From Methylobacterium longum (GTDB lineage Bacteria > Pseudomonadota > Alphaproteobacteria > Rhizobiales > Beijerinckiaceae): a stretch of DNA of 64,000 nt. The notes under the pieces are model-generated. The model worked only from the letters and a program-made list of their open reading frames with translations, was not told the DNA's origin and ran no database searches. Location of the stretch: NCBI RefSeq assembly GCF_022179385.1, contig NZ_BPQS01000001.1, positions 1 to 64,000 of the forward strand. Reading direction: 5' to 3'. Shown in pieces: positions 18,337-27,208 of the stretch; position 1 is the first letter of the stretch, and the number at the start of each line of letters is the position of its first letter. A program made the translations under genes and the position numbers.

Positions 18337-19068
18337 TCACGCGAGGTCGGGGGCCGTCGCCCGGGACAGGGTGCCGTCGTGGAGCGCGGAGGCGACCAGC
18401 GCGCCGGCGATCCCGGCTCCGTGAAGCGCCCGCAGGTCGTCGGGGCCGCGCACGCCGCCGGCCGCGTAGAGGCGGCGATCCGGAGCCCGCGCCCGCAGGA
18501 CGGCGAGGGCGGCGAGGTCGGGCCCGGCTCCGGCGCCCACCCGCGCGAGGGTCATGGCGATCACCTCGGGCGGCCAGAGCGACGGGTCGTCGTGGAGCAT
18601 CGGCGGCCCGAGGCGCTCCGCGCCGCGCGTATCCAGGGAGAGCACGGCGCGATCCGCGAGGCGCGTCACGAGGCCGGCATCCGCCTGGCTCTCGCTGCCG
18701 ATCACCGGTCGCCCGAGGCCGGAGACCAGGAAAGCCTCCGCGGCCGCGGCGTCCGCGAAGCCCGCATCCACCCACAGCGCAGTGCCCGGGCACGCGACCG
18801 CGATCGCCTCCAGCGCGTCGAGATCGGGCCCGGTCCCGTCCATGATCGCGTCGAGATCTGCGACGTAGAGAATCTCGGCCGGCCACGCGTCGAGGAGCCC
18901 GCGCGCCACCGCTCCGGGCGCCGATCCCTTTGCCAAGGGCGTCTCGATCGGGGCATAGGAGGAGCGCTCGCCCCGGCGCGCCCGCACGACGCGGCCACCC
19001 CGCAGGTCGAGCACCGGGATCACCGCGAAGCCGGGGCGCCCGATCCTGTGGTCCATCGAGGCGCTCAT
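18337..19068 (-). CDS. HisA/HisF-related TIM-barrel protein of the C1-pathway type
   Basis: A 243-aa (beta/alpha)8 barrel of the HisA/HisF superfamily. IPVLDLRGGRVVRA near residue 17 matches HisA strand 1 with its catalytic Asp, ILYVADLDAIMD near 75 matches strand 3, and VLSLDTRGAERLG and LYAAGGVRGPDDL match strands 5 and 7. It is not in a his operon. It faces an MfnF-like gene, and HisA-related proteins of this kind occur in methanogens and methylotrophs next to methanofuran/H4MPT genes, so a cofactor-related role is more likely than histidine synthesis (inference). A second in-frame ATG at 19056 is an equally possible start; the two divergent genes begin only 9 to 21 bases apart. Confidence 0.78.
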   Translation of the reverse strand: MSASMDHRIGRPGFAVIPVLDLRGGRVVRARRGERSSYAPIETPLAKGSAPGAVARGLLDAWPAEILYVADLDAIMDGTGPDLDALEAIAVACPGTALWVDAGFADAAAAEAFLVSGLGRPVIGSESQADAGLVTRLADRAVLSLDTRGAERLGPPMLHDDPSLWPPEVIAMTLARVGAGAGPDLAALAVLRARAPDRRLYAAGGVRGPDDLRALHGAGIAGALVASALHDGTLSRATAPDLA

Positions 19069-19077
19069 CGCGGTCCC

Positions 19078-20127
19078 ATGCGCTCACCAACCTCAAAGAC
19101 CATCGGGTGGGACCTCGGCGGGGTCCACGTCAAGGCTGCGCTGGTTGCGGACGGGCGGATCGTCGCCGCCGCACAGGTGCCGTGCCCCCTCTGGCAGGGT
19201 GTCTCGGCCCTCGACCAGGCGCTCGCCGCCGCACCCGACTGGGCGCGCGGCGAGGCTCTCCACGCCGTCACCATGACCGGGGAGCTGACCGACTGCTTCG
19301 CCGACCGGCACGCGGGCGTGGCTTCGCTCTCGGAATGGGCGGAGGCCCATCTCGAGGGCTCCGTACGCATCTATGCCGGCCGTTCAGGCTTCGTCGCCCC
19401 CGCGGCGGCCGCTGCGGTCTCCGCGGACGTCGCATCGGCCAACTGGCACGCCACTGCGGCGCTCGCCGGATACAGCGTGCCGGACGCGCTCCTCGTCGAT
19501 GTCGGCTCCACGACCGCCGACCTGATCCCGATCGTGCGGGGTCGCCCCTCCGCGGCCGGCTACAGCGACGCCGAGCGCCTGGAGACCGGCGAGCTCGTCT
19601 ACACGGGGGTGGTGCGCACGCCGGTGATCGCGCTCGCCGACCATGCCCCCTTCGCGGGACGTCGGACCCGGCTGATGACCGAGACCTTCGCCCACATGGC
19701 AGATGTCTATCGGATCCTCGGACTTCTCCCCGAGGGCGCGGACCAGCAGGCGAGCGGCGACCGCAAGGGCAAGTCGATCCCGGAGAGCGAGACTCGGCTC
19801 GCCCGAATCGTCGGCCGTGACCGGGGGGAGGGGACGGCCAAAGCCTGGACGGCGCTCGCAGACCACTTCGCCGAGGCGCAGTTGCGGCTGATGCACGATG
19901 CGGCTTCCCTCCTGCTGACCCGGCCCGACCTGCCGCCGGACGCGCCGCTGATCCTGTGCGGCGCCGGCACCTTCCTGGGCGAGCGCCTCGCCGGGCGGCT
20001 CGGGCGCCCGGCGAGGCTCCTGGTATCGCTCCTGAAGAATCGGATCGCCGGCGCGGACGCGTGGATCTCAACCTGCGGACCGGCGGTTGCGGTCGGGCTG
20101 ATCGCCGCGGAGGATGCACACGCATGA
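19078..20127 (+). CDS. MfnF-like protein (H4MPT/methanofuran-linked C1 pathway, hydantoinase-kinase fold)
   Basis: A 349-aa ASKHA-fold protein of the 'H4MPT-linked C1 transfer pathway' family. The phosphate-1 loop is TIGWDLGGVHVKAAL at residues 8-22 and the phosphate-2 motif is LLVDVGSTTADLIPI at about 140-154, with a late adenosine-type motif LILCGAGTFL. The archaeal homologue MfnF joins the aminomethylfuran and tyramine parts of methanofuran, so here a role in methylofuran synthesis for formaldehyde oxidation is likely (inference). The ATG at 19078 gives the expected N-terminus. Its stop codon overlaps the next start (ATGA), so the downstream 66-aa protein is coupled to it. Confidence 0.85.
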   Translation: MRSPTSKTIGWDLGGVHVKAALVADGRIVAAAQVPCPLWQGVSALDQALAAAPDWARGEALHAVTMTGELTDCFADRHAGVASLSEWAEAHLEGSVRIYAGRSGFVAPAAAAAVSADVASANWHATAALAGYSVPDALLVDVGSTTADLIPIVRGRPSAAGYSDAERLETGELVYTGVVRTPVIALADHAPFAGRRTRLMTETFAHMADVYRILGLLPEGADQQASGDRKGKSIPESETRLARIVGRDRGEGTAKAWTALADHFAEAQLRLMHDAASLLLTRPDLPPDAPLILCGAGTFLGERLAGRLGRPARLLVSLLKNRIAGADAWISTCGPAVAVGLIAAEDAHA

Positions 20128-20324
20128 GCGCAATCAAGATTTTGGCCCGGATCCTCACGGCCCGGGTCGGCCCGCATATCGAGCTGGCCATCGAGGCGGA
20201 AAGCGGCGAGATCCTGAAGGTGCTCGCGACCCAGGATCAGATCGACCGGCTGGTGGATGAGCTGGAGGACATCCTCAACTCCCCTGCCGAGCCCGAGGAT
20301 GACGGTCCCCCCGAGGCGGCCTGA
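20124..20324 (+). CDS. Small protein (66 aa) coupled to the MfnF-like gene
   Basis: The ATG at 20124 overlaps the upstream stop codon by ATGA. The product begins MSAIKILARILTARVGPHIE, has two amphipathic stretches and ends in an acidic, Pro-rich tail (PAEPEDDGPPEAA). I do not recognise a family. Tight coupling suggests it works with the MfnF-like protein, perhaps as a small partner. Codon use is like that of the neighbours, so I take it as real. Confidence 0.72.
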   Translation: MSAIKILARILTARVGPHIELAIEAESGEILKVLATQDQIDRLVDELEDILNSPAEPEDDGPPEAA

Positions 20325-20347
20325 AACGCCCGGAGGCGAGAGTCGCC

Positions 20348-21130
20348 ATGAGCCTCATCGCCGCCAAGATCATCGTCACGCCGACGCTGATGTGGGCCGT
20401 ATCGGCGGCCGCGCGCCGGTGGGGCAGCCTCGTCGGCGGCCTGCTGTCGGGCCTGCCGCTGACCTCGGCACCGATCTCGATCTACCTGGCGGCCGAGCAG
20501 GGGGAGCGTTTCGCCGCCGATGCCGCCGTGGGGTCGGTGGAGGGGCTGGGCGCGGTCACCGCCAGCTATCTCGCCTACACGACCTGCGCGCCGCGGCTGG
20601 GGAGTCTCGCGTCCGTCCTCCTCGCCCTAGCCGCCTTCGTCCTTGGAGGCGCACTCCTGCACGGCGTGATCCAGCCCAACCTGTGGCTCGCCACGGCGAT
20701 CGACCTGCCCGCGATGGTGCTGGTCGTCGTCCTGGGCCGGCCGTCCGCCGACGCGGGGGTGACGACGCGCAGGGCGCGACCGCCGCGCTGGGACATGCCG
20801 GCCCGGCTCGCGGCAGCCACCGCCCTGGTCCTGGTGGTGTCGACGCTGGCGCCGCACCTCGGCTCCGGCCTGAGCGGCGTGCTGGCGCCGATCCCGATCA
20901 TTTCCTGGCCGCTCATCGTCTTCGCTCGGGCGCAGGACGGGGTCGACGCCGCGCTCGCCGTGGTGCGGGGCAGCGCCCAGGGCGCGTTCGGCGTGCTCGC
21001 CTTCTATGTCTGCGTGCACCTGCTGCTCGGACGGATCGATCCGGTCGCGGCCTACGCCGCGTCCATCGCGGGGTCGGCCGCCTGCGTCCTGCCCTGGCTG
21101 GTGGCGCGACGCCGCCCGCGGGCGGCGTGA
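20348..21130 (+). CDS. Multi-pass membrane protein of unknown function
   Basis: 260 aa with about eight predicted membrane segments. Two halves each contain a similar glycine-rich motif, GSLVGGLLSGLPLTSAPISI (residues about 27-46) and GSGLSGVLAPIPIISWPLIV (about 178-197). This looks like an internal duplication, with a proline in the middle of the helix as in many small transporters. Substrate is not recognisable. It starts 23 bases after the 66-aa gene with GGAGGCGAGAG upstream, so it is probably in the same operon. Confidence 0.78.
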   Translation: MSLIAAKIIVTPTLMWAVSAAARRWGSLVGGLLSGLPLTSAPISIYLAAEQGERFAADAAVGSVEGLGAVTASYLAYTTCAPRLGSLASVLLALAAFVLGGALLHGVIQPNLWLATAIDLPAMVLVVVLGRPSADAGVTTRRARPPRWDMPARLAAATALVLVVSTLAPHLGSGLSGVLAPIPIISWPLIVFARAQDGVDAALAVVRGSAQGAFGVLAFYVCVHLLLGRIDPVAAYAASIAGSAACVLPWLVARRRPRAA

Positions 21131-21163
21131 CGAAGCTGCTCCGGAAGGACCTCGGAGGACGCC

Positions 21164-21784
21164 ATGCTGCCGAACACGGGCATCCCGACCCTGGCGCCGG
21201 GATACGCGGCGGTGCCGCCCGGCCATATCGCGACGATCGTCACCAGCCTGGAGATGCTCCGCCCACCGCCCCCGCGTCCCGGGCGCCCGTTCCCGCCCGA
21301 GCTCGCCCTGGAGCCGCTGCTGCGCCCCGAACCGGAGACCTACCGGGCCCTGTTCCGGGAGGTCGGGGCCGACTGGCTCTGGTTCTCGCGACTCACCCTG
21401 GCGGAGGGCGCGCTGGCGACGATCCTCACCGACAGGGACGTCGAGATCTTCGCGCTCCGCCGGGAGGGCCGGAACCTCGGCCTGCTGGAACTGGATTTCC
21501 GACAGCCCGGCGCCTGCGAACTCGTCTTCCTCGGATTGACCGGAGACGTGGTCGGAACGGGGATCGGCCGCACGCTGATGGACGCGGCGACAAGCCGGGC
21601 CTGGGCGCGCCCGATCACGCGGTTCTGGGTGCATACCTGCACCCTGGACCATCCCGGCGCGCTCGCCTTCTATCGCCGCGCGGGCTTCGCTCCCTTCGCC
21701 GTCCATGTCGAGGTCGCCCCCGATCCGCGGCTCGACGGGACCCTGCCGCGGGATTGCGCACCGCACGTGCCGCGGCTCGGCTGA
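21164..21784 (+). CDS. GNAT-family N-acetyltransferase
   Basis: A 206-aa acetyltransferase. The acetyl-CoA-binding region is FLGLTGDVVGTGIGRTLMDAA (about residues 122-143, the Q/R-x-x-G-x-G/A pyrophosphate loop being VGTGIG), followed by the HPGALAFYRRAGF motif typical of GNAT beta-6/beta-7. The first 60 residues are a Pro-rich extension. The substrate is unknown. It follows the membrane protein by 33 bases and ends the rightward C1-cofactor operon before a hairpin. Confidence 0.85.
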   Translation: MLPNTGIPTLAPGYAAVPPGHIATIVTSLEMLRPPPPRPGRPFPPELALEPLLRPEPETYRALFREVGADWLWFSRLTLAEGALATILTDRDVEIFALRREGRNLGLLELDFRQPGACELVFLGLTGDVVGTGIGRTLMDAATSRAWARPITRFWVHTCTLDHPGALAFYRRAGFAPFAVHVEVAPDPRLDGTLPRDCAPHVPRLG

Positions 21785-21811
21785 CGCGCCTGCGAAGACC
21801 TTGAAACGAAA

Positions 21812-21842
21812 GAGACCCGCGGGCCTCGCGGCCGCGGGTCTC
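21812..21842. terminator. Hairpin between the convergent GNAT and hpnH genes
   Basis: Perfect 11-bp arms GAGACCCGCGG (21812-21822) and CCGCGGGTCTC (21832-21842) with a 9-base loop, between two convergent stop codons. It can act on both transcripts. The 5' side is preceded by AACGAAA and there is no long U tract. Confidence 0.7.
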
Positions 21843-21865
21843 GTGTCGTCAGCGGCGCGCGCCGC

Positions 21866-23029
21866 TCACGCGGCGGTGCGCTTGCGGGCTTCCTGCTTCG
21901 TGTCGACGCCGGCCGCTTTGATCTCGGACAGCTTCTGCGCGACGTTGCGCGAGAACACGAACTCGGCGGGCCGCTGGTGCTCGAGGCTGACCTCGGGAGC
22001 CATCGCGCCCTCGGTCTTGATGCCGCGAATCGCGTGCACCAGCGGCTTCCAGGGCTTGCGGACCGAATCGACCACCGAGGAGGCCTCGTAGCCCGAATGC
22101 ACCATGCAGTCGGCGCACTTCTCGTAGTTGCCGGTGCCGTAGGAATCCCAGTCGGTGGATTCCATCAGCTCCTTGAAGGTCGCCGCGTAGCCCTCGCCGA
22201 GCAGGTAGCAGGGCTTCTGCCAGCCGAACACGGTACGGGTCGGGTTGCCCCACGGGGTGCAGTGATAGGTCTGGTTGCCGGCGAGGAAGTCGAGGAACAG
22301 GCCCGACTGCTGGAAGGTCCACTTCTCGCGGCCCTTCTCCTTGCCGTGCCGGAACACGCCGCGGAACAGTTCCTTGGTCGCCTTGCGGTTCAGGAAGTGC
22401 TTCTGGTCCGGGGCGCGCTCGTAGGCGTAGCCGGGGGAGACGGTGATGCCGTCGATGCCCATCCGGGTCACGCTGTCGAAGAAGTCGGCGATCTTCTCAG
22501 GCGCGGAATTGTTGAAGAAGGTGCAGTTGATGGTGACGCGGAAGCCCATCTCCTTGGCCTTCGCGATCGCCGCCACCGCCTTGTCGTAGACGCCGCGCTG
22601 GCACACCGACTGGTCGTGCATCTCCTTGTCGCCGTCGAGATGGATCGACCACGTGAAGTACGGGCTGGGCTTGTACTCCTTGATCTTCTTCTCGAGGAGC
22701 AGCGCGTTGGTGCAGACGATCGCAAATTTCTTCTGGGCGATGATGCCCTCGACGATCTGCGGCAGATCCTTGTGCAGGAGCGGCTCGCCGCCGGCGATCA
22801 CCACCACCGGGGCGCCGCACTCGCGCACCGATTCCAGGGCGTCGGCGACCGGCAGGCGCTTGTTGAGGATCTCGTCCGGGTAATCGATCTTGCCGCAGCC
22901 GGCGCAGGCGAGATTGCAGCGGAACAGCGGTTCCATCATCATCACGAGCGGGTAGCGCTTACGACCCGTCAGGTGCTGCTTGAGGATGTAGCCGCCGATC
23001 TTCGCGACGTACCGGAGGGGGATACCCAA
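21866..23029 (-). CDS. hpnH: Adenosyl-hopene transferase, radical SAM protein HpnH
   Basis: A 387-aa radical SAM enzyme that adds the 5'-deoxyadenosyl group to diploptene, the first step of C35 hopanoid side-chain synthesis. The [4Fe-4S] motif is Cys38-x3-Cys42-x2-Cys45 in FRCNLACAGCGKID, with the SAM-binding glycine-rich VVVIAGGEPLLH near residue 80. A C-terminal cysteine pair lies at YEKCADCMVHSG (about 305). Length and both ends fit the HpnH family. It is the start of the hopanoid region here, divergent from hpnN across a 617-base gap. Confidence 0.96.
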   Translation of the reverse strand: MGIPLRYVAKIGGYILKQHLTGRKRYPLVMMMEPLFRCNLACAGCGKIDYPDEILNKRLPVADALESVRECGAPVVVIAGGEPLLHKDLPQIVEGIIAQKKFAIVCTNALLLEKKIKEYKPSPYFTWSIHLDGDKEMHDQSVCQRGVYDKAVAAIAKAKEMGFRVTINCTFFNNSAPEKIADFFDSVTRMGIDGITVSPGYAYERAPDQKHFLNRKATKELFRGVFRHGKEKGREKWTFQQSGLFLDFLAGNQTYHCTPWGNPTRTVFGWQKPCYLLGEGYAATFKELMESTDWDSYGTGNYEKCADCMVHSGYEASSVVDSVRKPWKPLVHAIRGIKTEGAMAPEVSLEHQRPAEFVFSRNVAQKLSEIKAAGVDTKQEARKRTAA

Positions 23030-23646
23030 GATTGCGGCTCCTTCACTTCGTCGACCCCGGGGCGTCGGGGTGCTTAACGCGAAAAAATATCGATTTCCAG
23101 CGACCTAGCTTGGAACTAATCTCAAACGACCCCGTTTCGGCGGGATCATGACATCTTATTCCGCGCCTGACGCAACGCTGCCACACGGCCCGCCTGCGCG
23201 GACGTGCGGGACGGGAAAGCTCGGTCGCTGAGGTCAGCACGCGCAATGCGTCGGCAATGCGACCGGACATCCATGATTTTGGTCGCCCCGCCGATATCGA
23301 TGTGCGCCAGCGCACATGGACGAGTGCAAGGACCACGCCGGGGCGGTCGCGTTGCATTCTGGCATCGCTCTCTTTACTGAGCCACGTGGCTGCAACGCAA
23401 GAGCGACCCGTGGCGGATCGCGGCGCTGGAGCCCATATCGGTCGCGATTTGCGCGCACAAGCGTGGCGGACGGCCGGAGCGGACGGTACGGCGTTTCCCG
23501 AACCTGAGGCGTGTTCGAGCGGAGCGCGGGGCGGCCGACACCGGGGCTTCGGGCCCCGGCCGCGCCGGTCACCGTGGGTCCGCTGAGCCGGATTGGATGA
23601 GCCGGATGCGCCGACAGCGCATCCGAGGCGAACAGGCAGGATACTC
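23030..23646. other. Divergent region between hpnH and hpnN
   Basis: 617 bases without a credible gene; the open frames are arginine-rich and without ribosome binding sites. Near hpnH (23080-23160) the G+C falls and the strand contains AAAAAATATCGATTTCC, a likely promoter zone for hpnH. Near hpnN there is a perfect-arm hairpin (23540-23546 and 23552-23558, TTCGG loop) about 90 bases before the start, of unknown role. Confidence 0.45.
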
Positions 23647-26313
23647 GTGATCGAAAGTCTCGTCGCGTTCTCGGTGCGGTATCGGTGGATCGTGATTGCC
23701 GTCCTGGCGTTCGTCACGGTCGCGAGTGCCGGAGTCGCGGCGCACCTGTTTCGAATCAATACCGACGTCGAGCGGCTGATCGATCCGAAGGAGCCGTGGC
23801 GCCAGGACGAGATCAACTACGAGCAGGCTTTCCCTCAGCGCACCAACACGATCGTCGCGGTGATCAACGGGCAGACGCCGGAAGAGACCGAGGAGGCGGC
23901 CGCCAGCCTCGCCAAGGCGCTGACCGCTCACAAGAACCTGATCGAGACCGTCTATCGCCCGGACGGCGGACCGTTCTTCGACAAGAACGGGCTGCTGCTG
24001 ATGCCCCAGCCCGAACTCGACAAGACCCTTGAGGCACTGACCCAGCAGCAGGGGCTGCTCGGGCCGCTTGCCGCCGATCCGTCGCTGCGGGGCGTGATGC
24101 GCGTGCTGACGCTGGGCGCCCGTGGCGTGAAGACCGGCGATGCCAAACTGGACGACCTCGAGAAGCCCATGGGGCAGATCGACGCCACGCTGCAGAAGGT
24201 GTTGGCGGGCGAGCCGGCGCGGATGTCGTGGCAGGAACTCCTGTCCAATGGCGAAGGCCGCGTCACGGACAAGATGAAGTTCGTGATCATCCAGCCCGTG
24301 CTCGACTTCAACGCCTTGGAGCCGGGCTACCAGGCGACCAAGCTGATCCGGAACGTCGCCCAGGATCTCAAGATCGATGCGCAGCACGGCCTGCGCATGC
24401 GGTTGACCGGCACCGTCGCCGTGGCGGACGAGGAGTTCGCGACGCTCTCAGAGGATGCGGGCCTCAACAACAGCATCATCGTCGGCGCGATCGTGCTGTT
24501 CCTGTGGCTCGCCCTGCGCTCGGGCAAGCTCGTCGGCGCAGTCATCATCACGACCTTCGCGGGCCTTGTCGTCACGGCGGCGCTGGGCCTCGTCATGGTC
24601 AAGGAGCTGAACCCGATCTCCGTGGCCTTCGCGGCCCTGTTCGTGGGACTGGGCATCGATTTCGGCATCCAGTTCTCGGTGCGCTACCGCGCCGACCGCT
24701 ACGAGCAGCCGAGCTTGGACAGCGCGATCCGCGCTGCCGCTCGGGGCGTCGGCTGGTCGTTGACGCTCGCCGCCGTATCGCTGGTCGCGGGCTTCTTCGC
24801 GTTCCTGCCCACGGCGTTCCGGGGTGTGTCGGAACTCGGCCTGATCGCCGGCGTCGGCATGGTCGTGGCCTTCCTGTTCTCGCTGACGCTACTGCCGGCG
24901 CTGATCGCGGTGTTCAAGCCGGAGGGCGAGAAGACGGCCGTCCAGACCGCGTGGCTGGTGGGCGTCGATCCGTGGATCATCCGCCACCGCAAGGCGATCC
25001 TGATCGGCGTCGGGCTCGTGACCCTGGCCGGTGCGCCGCTTCTCTGGCACCTGCCGTTCGACTCCAATCCGATGCACCTGCGCAGCGCGAAGACGCAGTC
25101 GATCGCCACCTATCTCGACCTGATCAAGAACCCCGAGACCAGCCCGAACGTCATCGACGTGCTCGCCCCGAGCGTCGAGGCCGTTCCGTCGCTCTCGAAG
25201 ACGCTCACGGCGTTGCCGGTCACTGCGTCGGTCAACAGCATCGACACCTTCGTGCCGCGCGATCAGGACAAGAAGCTCGCCCAGATCGCCGACACGGCGC
25301 AGCTCCTCGACCCCGTCCTCAACCCGGGCCGCCGGCCGCCGCCGCCCACCGACGCCGACAACGTCAAGGCGCTCAAGGACGCCGCGACGGCGCTCAACGG
25401 CGTCGGGAGCGAGGCGAAGGGCGACGCGACGGGCGCTCAGGCGGCCAAGCAGCTTGCCGGCACCCTGGACAAGCTCGCGACCAGCCCCGTGGCGCAGCGC
25501 GAGGCGGCCTCCGTCGCCCTCACGAAGGATCTCGGACCGCTGCTGGCGCATCTGCGCGACCTGCTGCATCCCGACAAGATCACCCTCGACAACCTGCCAC
25601 CGCAGCTCAAGGCCGACTGGGTGGCGGCCGACGGCCGCGCCCGCATCGAGGTCCATCCCAAGGGGGATTCGAACGACGATCAAGTGCTGCGCACCTTCTC
25701 CGATGAAGTCCTGAAGGTCGCGCCCCATGCCACCGGCGCTCCGGTCGCGACCACGCAGTCGAGCTACACGATTCTGGGCGCCTTCGTTCAGGCGGCGGTG
25801 ACGGCCTTCGTGCTGATCTTCGTCATCCTGTCGGTGGCCCTGCGCAAGCCCTGGGACGTGGCGATGACGCTCGGCCCGCTGGTGATCGCGACCCTCTGGA
25901 CGCTGATGGCCCTGCGCATCATCGGCATGCCGCTGAACTTCGCCAACATCATCGCGCTGCCGCTGATGCTCGCGGTGGGCGTCGCGTTCCACATCTACTA
26001 CGTGATCGCCTGGCGAGCGGGCGTGAACGACATGCTCGCGTCGAGCCTGACCCGAGCGATCTTCTTCTCGGCGCTGACCACCGGCAGCGCCTTCGGCTCG
26101 CTGGTCCTGTCCAGCCACCCGGGCACGGCGAGCATGGGCAAGCTGCTCGCGCTCTCGCTGTTCTTCACCCTGGTGGCGGCCTTCTTCGTCGTGCCGGCGA
26201 CCCTCGGCGAGCCGCCGGCGCAGCCCGACGAGGACCGTCCGGAAGCCGAGAAGGCCGCCGGTGCCGCCTTGCGCAAGAGCGTCGCGCAGAAGGATCCTGT
26301 GCCGGCCAAGTAA
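23647..26313 (+). CDS. hpnN: Hopanoid transporter HpnN (RND superfamily)
   Basis: An 888-aa inner-membrane RND protein that moves hopanoids toward the outer membrane. It has an N-terminal membrane helix (residues about 9-30), a periplasmic loop, helices 2-6 around about 270-430 (including LFVGLGIDFGIQFSVRYR), a second periplasmic loop and a second helix group from about 710. This two-fold layout with 12 helices and the C-terminal region AQPDEDRPEAEKAAG fit HpnN. The GTG at 23647 was chosen over the TTG at 23593 because it places the membrane helix at the usual distance and has GGCAGGA upstream. Confidence 0.93.
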   Translation: MIESLVAFSVRYRWIVIAVLAFVTVASAGVAAHLFRINTDVERLIDPKEPWRQDEINYEQAFPQRTNTIVAVINGQTPEETEEAAASLAKALTAHKNLIETVYRPDGGPFFDKNGLLLMPQPELDKTLEALTQQQGLLGPLAADPSLRGVMRVLTLGARGVKTGDAKLDDLEKPMGQIDATLQKVLAGEPARMSWQELLSNGEGRVTDKMKFVIIQPVLDFNALEPGYQATKLIRNVAQDLKIDAQHGLRMRLTGTVAVADEEFATLSEDAGLNNSIIVGAIVLFLWLALRSGKLVGAVIITTFAGLVVTAALGLVMVKELNPISVAFAALFVGLGIDFGIQFSVRYRADRYEQPSLDSAIRAAARGVGWSLTLAAVSLVAGFFAFLPTAFRGVSELGLIAGVGMVVAFLFSLTLLPALIAVFKPEGEKTAVQTAWLVGVDPWIIRHRKAILIGVGLVTLAGAPLLWHLPFDSNPMHLRSAKTQSIATYLDLIKNPETSPNVIDVLAPSVEAVPSLSKTLTALPVTASVNSIDTFVPRDQDKKLAQIADTAQLLDPVLNPGRRPPPPTDADNVKALKDAATALNGVGSEAKGDATGAQAAKQLAGTLDKLATSPVAQREAASVALTKDLGPLLAHLRDLLHPDKITLDNLPPQLKADWVAADGRARIEVHPKGDSNDDQVLRTFSDEVLKVAPHATGAPVATTQSSYTILGAFVQAAVTAFVLIFVILSVALRKPWDVAMTLGPLVIATLWTLMALRIIGMPLNFANIIALPLMLAVGVAFHIYYVIAWRAGVNDMLASSLTRAIFFSALTTGSAFGSLVLSSHPGTASMGKLLALSLFFTLVAAFFVVPATLGEPPAQPDEDRPEAEKAAGAALRKSVAQKDPVPAK

Positions 26314-26323
26314 CGGCCGGCAC
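26299..26323 (+). terminator. Hairpin spanning the hpnN stop codon
   Basis: Perfect 9-bp arms GTGCCGGCC (26299-26307) and GGCCGGCAC (26315-26323) around a 7-base loop that contains the TAA stop codon. It is placed to end hpnN transcription before the convergent regulator, although no U tract follows. Confidence 0.5.
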
Positions 26324-26332
26324 CCCGAGGCC

Positions 26333-27208
26333 CTAGAGGGCCTTCTCGAAGAAATGGTCCGGGTAGGGGTCGTCGTTGAAGCGGTCGATCTCCACCCAGC
26401 CCGTGCCCCGGTAGAGCATCAGGGCTTCCGGAAGTGCGCTGTTGGTGTCGAGCCGCAGCATCCGGATGCCGAGCTCGCGAGCGACCCGCTCGGCCTCGTG
26501 CATCAGGCGCTTGGAGAGGCCCAGCCCGCGGGCCGCGGGATCGATCCAGAGCCGCTTGATCTCCGCCTCGGGGCCACCCCACCCTTTGAGCCCGACGCAG
26601 CCGACCGGCAGACCGTCGGCGACGGCGAGCAGGAAGGCGCCACGCGGCCGCACCATGTCGCCGGCCTCCGGATCGCAGGACCGCGCGACGTCGAATCCTC
26701 CGGGAAATCGGGCAGCCAATTCGGCGTAGTAGGCCGCAAGGCAGACCCGCGCCGGCGCGTCGACGGGATCGGCCGCGACGATCGTGATGGCGTCGCGGCC
26801 CAGGACGAGAGCGACACGATCCATGGCCTGCAGGAGGGCGTCGGCCCGCGGCGCGCGCTCCAGCAGCGCTGTGGCGCGGGCATCCGACAGGGCTTCATAG
26901 GCCTCGAATTCCCGCTGGCCGGCCTCGGTCACGGACGCGATCCGGCGGCGGGCATCCGCAGGATGCGGCGCCGTCGCGACCAGCCCCTCGTCCTCCAGGC
27001 TCCGCAGGAGACGGCTCATCAGGCCGGAATCCAGGTCCAGATAGGCGCGAATCTCGGCGATCTCGGTGCGTCCCGCACCGATGGCGTTGAGGACGCGGGC
27101 CGCGCCCAGGGGACGGCCCCGGCCGAGGAACGAGGAATCGAGGGCTCCGACCTCGGCGGTGACGGCGCGGGCGAACCGGCGGACGCGGGCGATGTCGGCA
27201 GGTCTCAT
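26333..27208 (-). CDS. MarR-type HTH regulator fused to a GNAT acetyltransferase
   Basis: A 291-aa bifunctional protein. Residues about 1-130 are a winged helix MarR domain (TEIAEIRAYLDLDSGLMSRLLRSLEDEGLV), and residues about 140-290 are a GNAT domain with the acetyl-CoA loop WIDPAARGLGLSKRLMHEAE. Family members respond to or modify small molecules, but the ligand is unknown. A 26-bp perfect palindrome begins at its start codon, so it very likely represses itself. It lies between hpnN and the hpnL-K operon, facing hpnN, and its effect on the hopanoid genes is a possibility only. Confidence 0.9.
   Translation of the reverse strand: MRPADIARVRRFARAVTAEVGALDSSFLGRGRPLGAARVLNAIGAGRTEIAEIRAYLDLDSGLMSRLLRSLEDEGLVATAPHPADARRRIASVTEAGQREFEAYEALSDARATALLERAPRADALLQAMDRVALVLGRDAITIVAADPVDAPARVCLAAYYAELAARFPGGFDVARSCDPEAGDMVRPRGAFLLAVADGLPVGCVGLKGWGGPEAEIKRLWIDPAARGLGLSKRLMHEAERVARELGIRMLRLDTNSALPEALMLYRGTGWVEIDRFNDDPYPDHFFEKAL

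Noticed and set aside
23257..23586. 109-aa frame in the hpnH-hpnN gap
   Set aside because: Arg/Gly-rich translation without ribosome binding site or family; probably chance.
26336..26347. Short inverted repeat AGGCCCTAGAGGGCCT-like at the end of the MarR-GNAT gene
   Set aside because: Lies within coding sequence and is short; the hairpin at 26299-26323 is a better terminator candidate.
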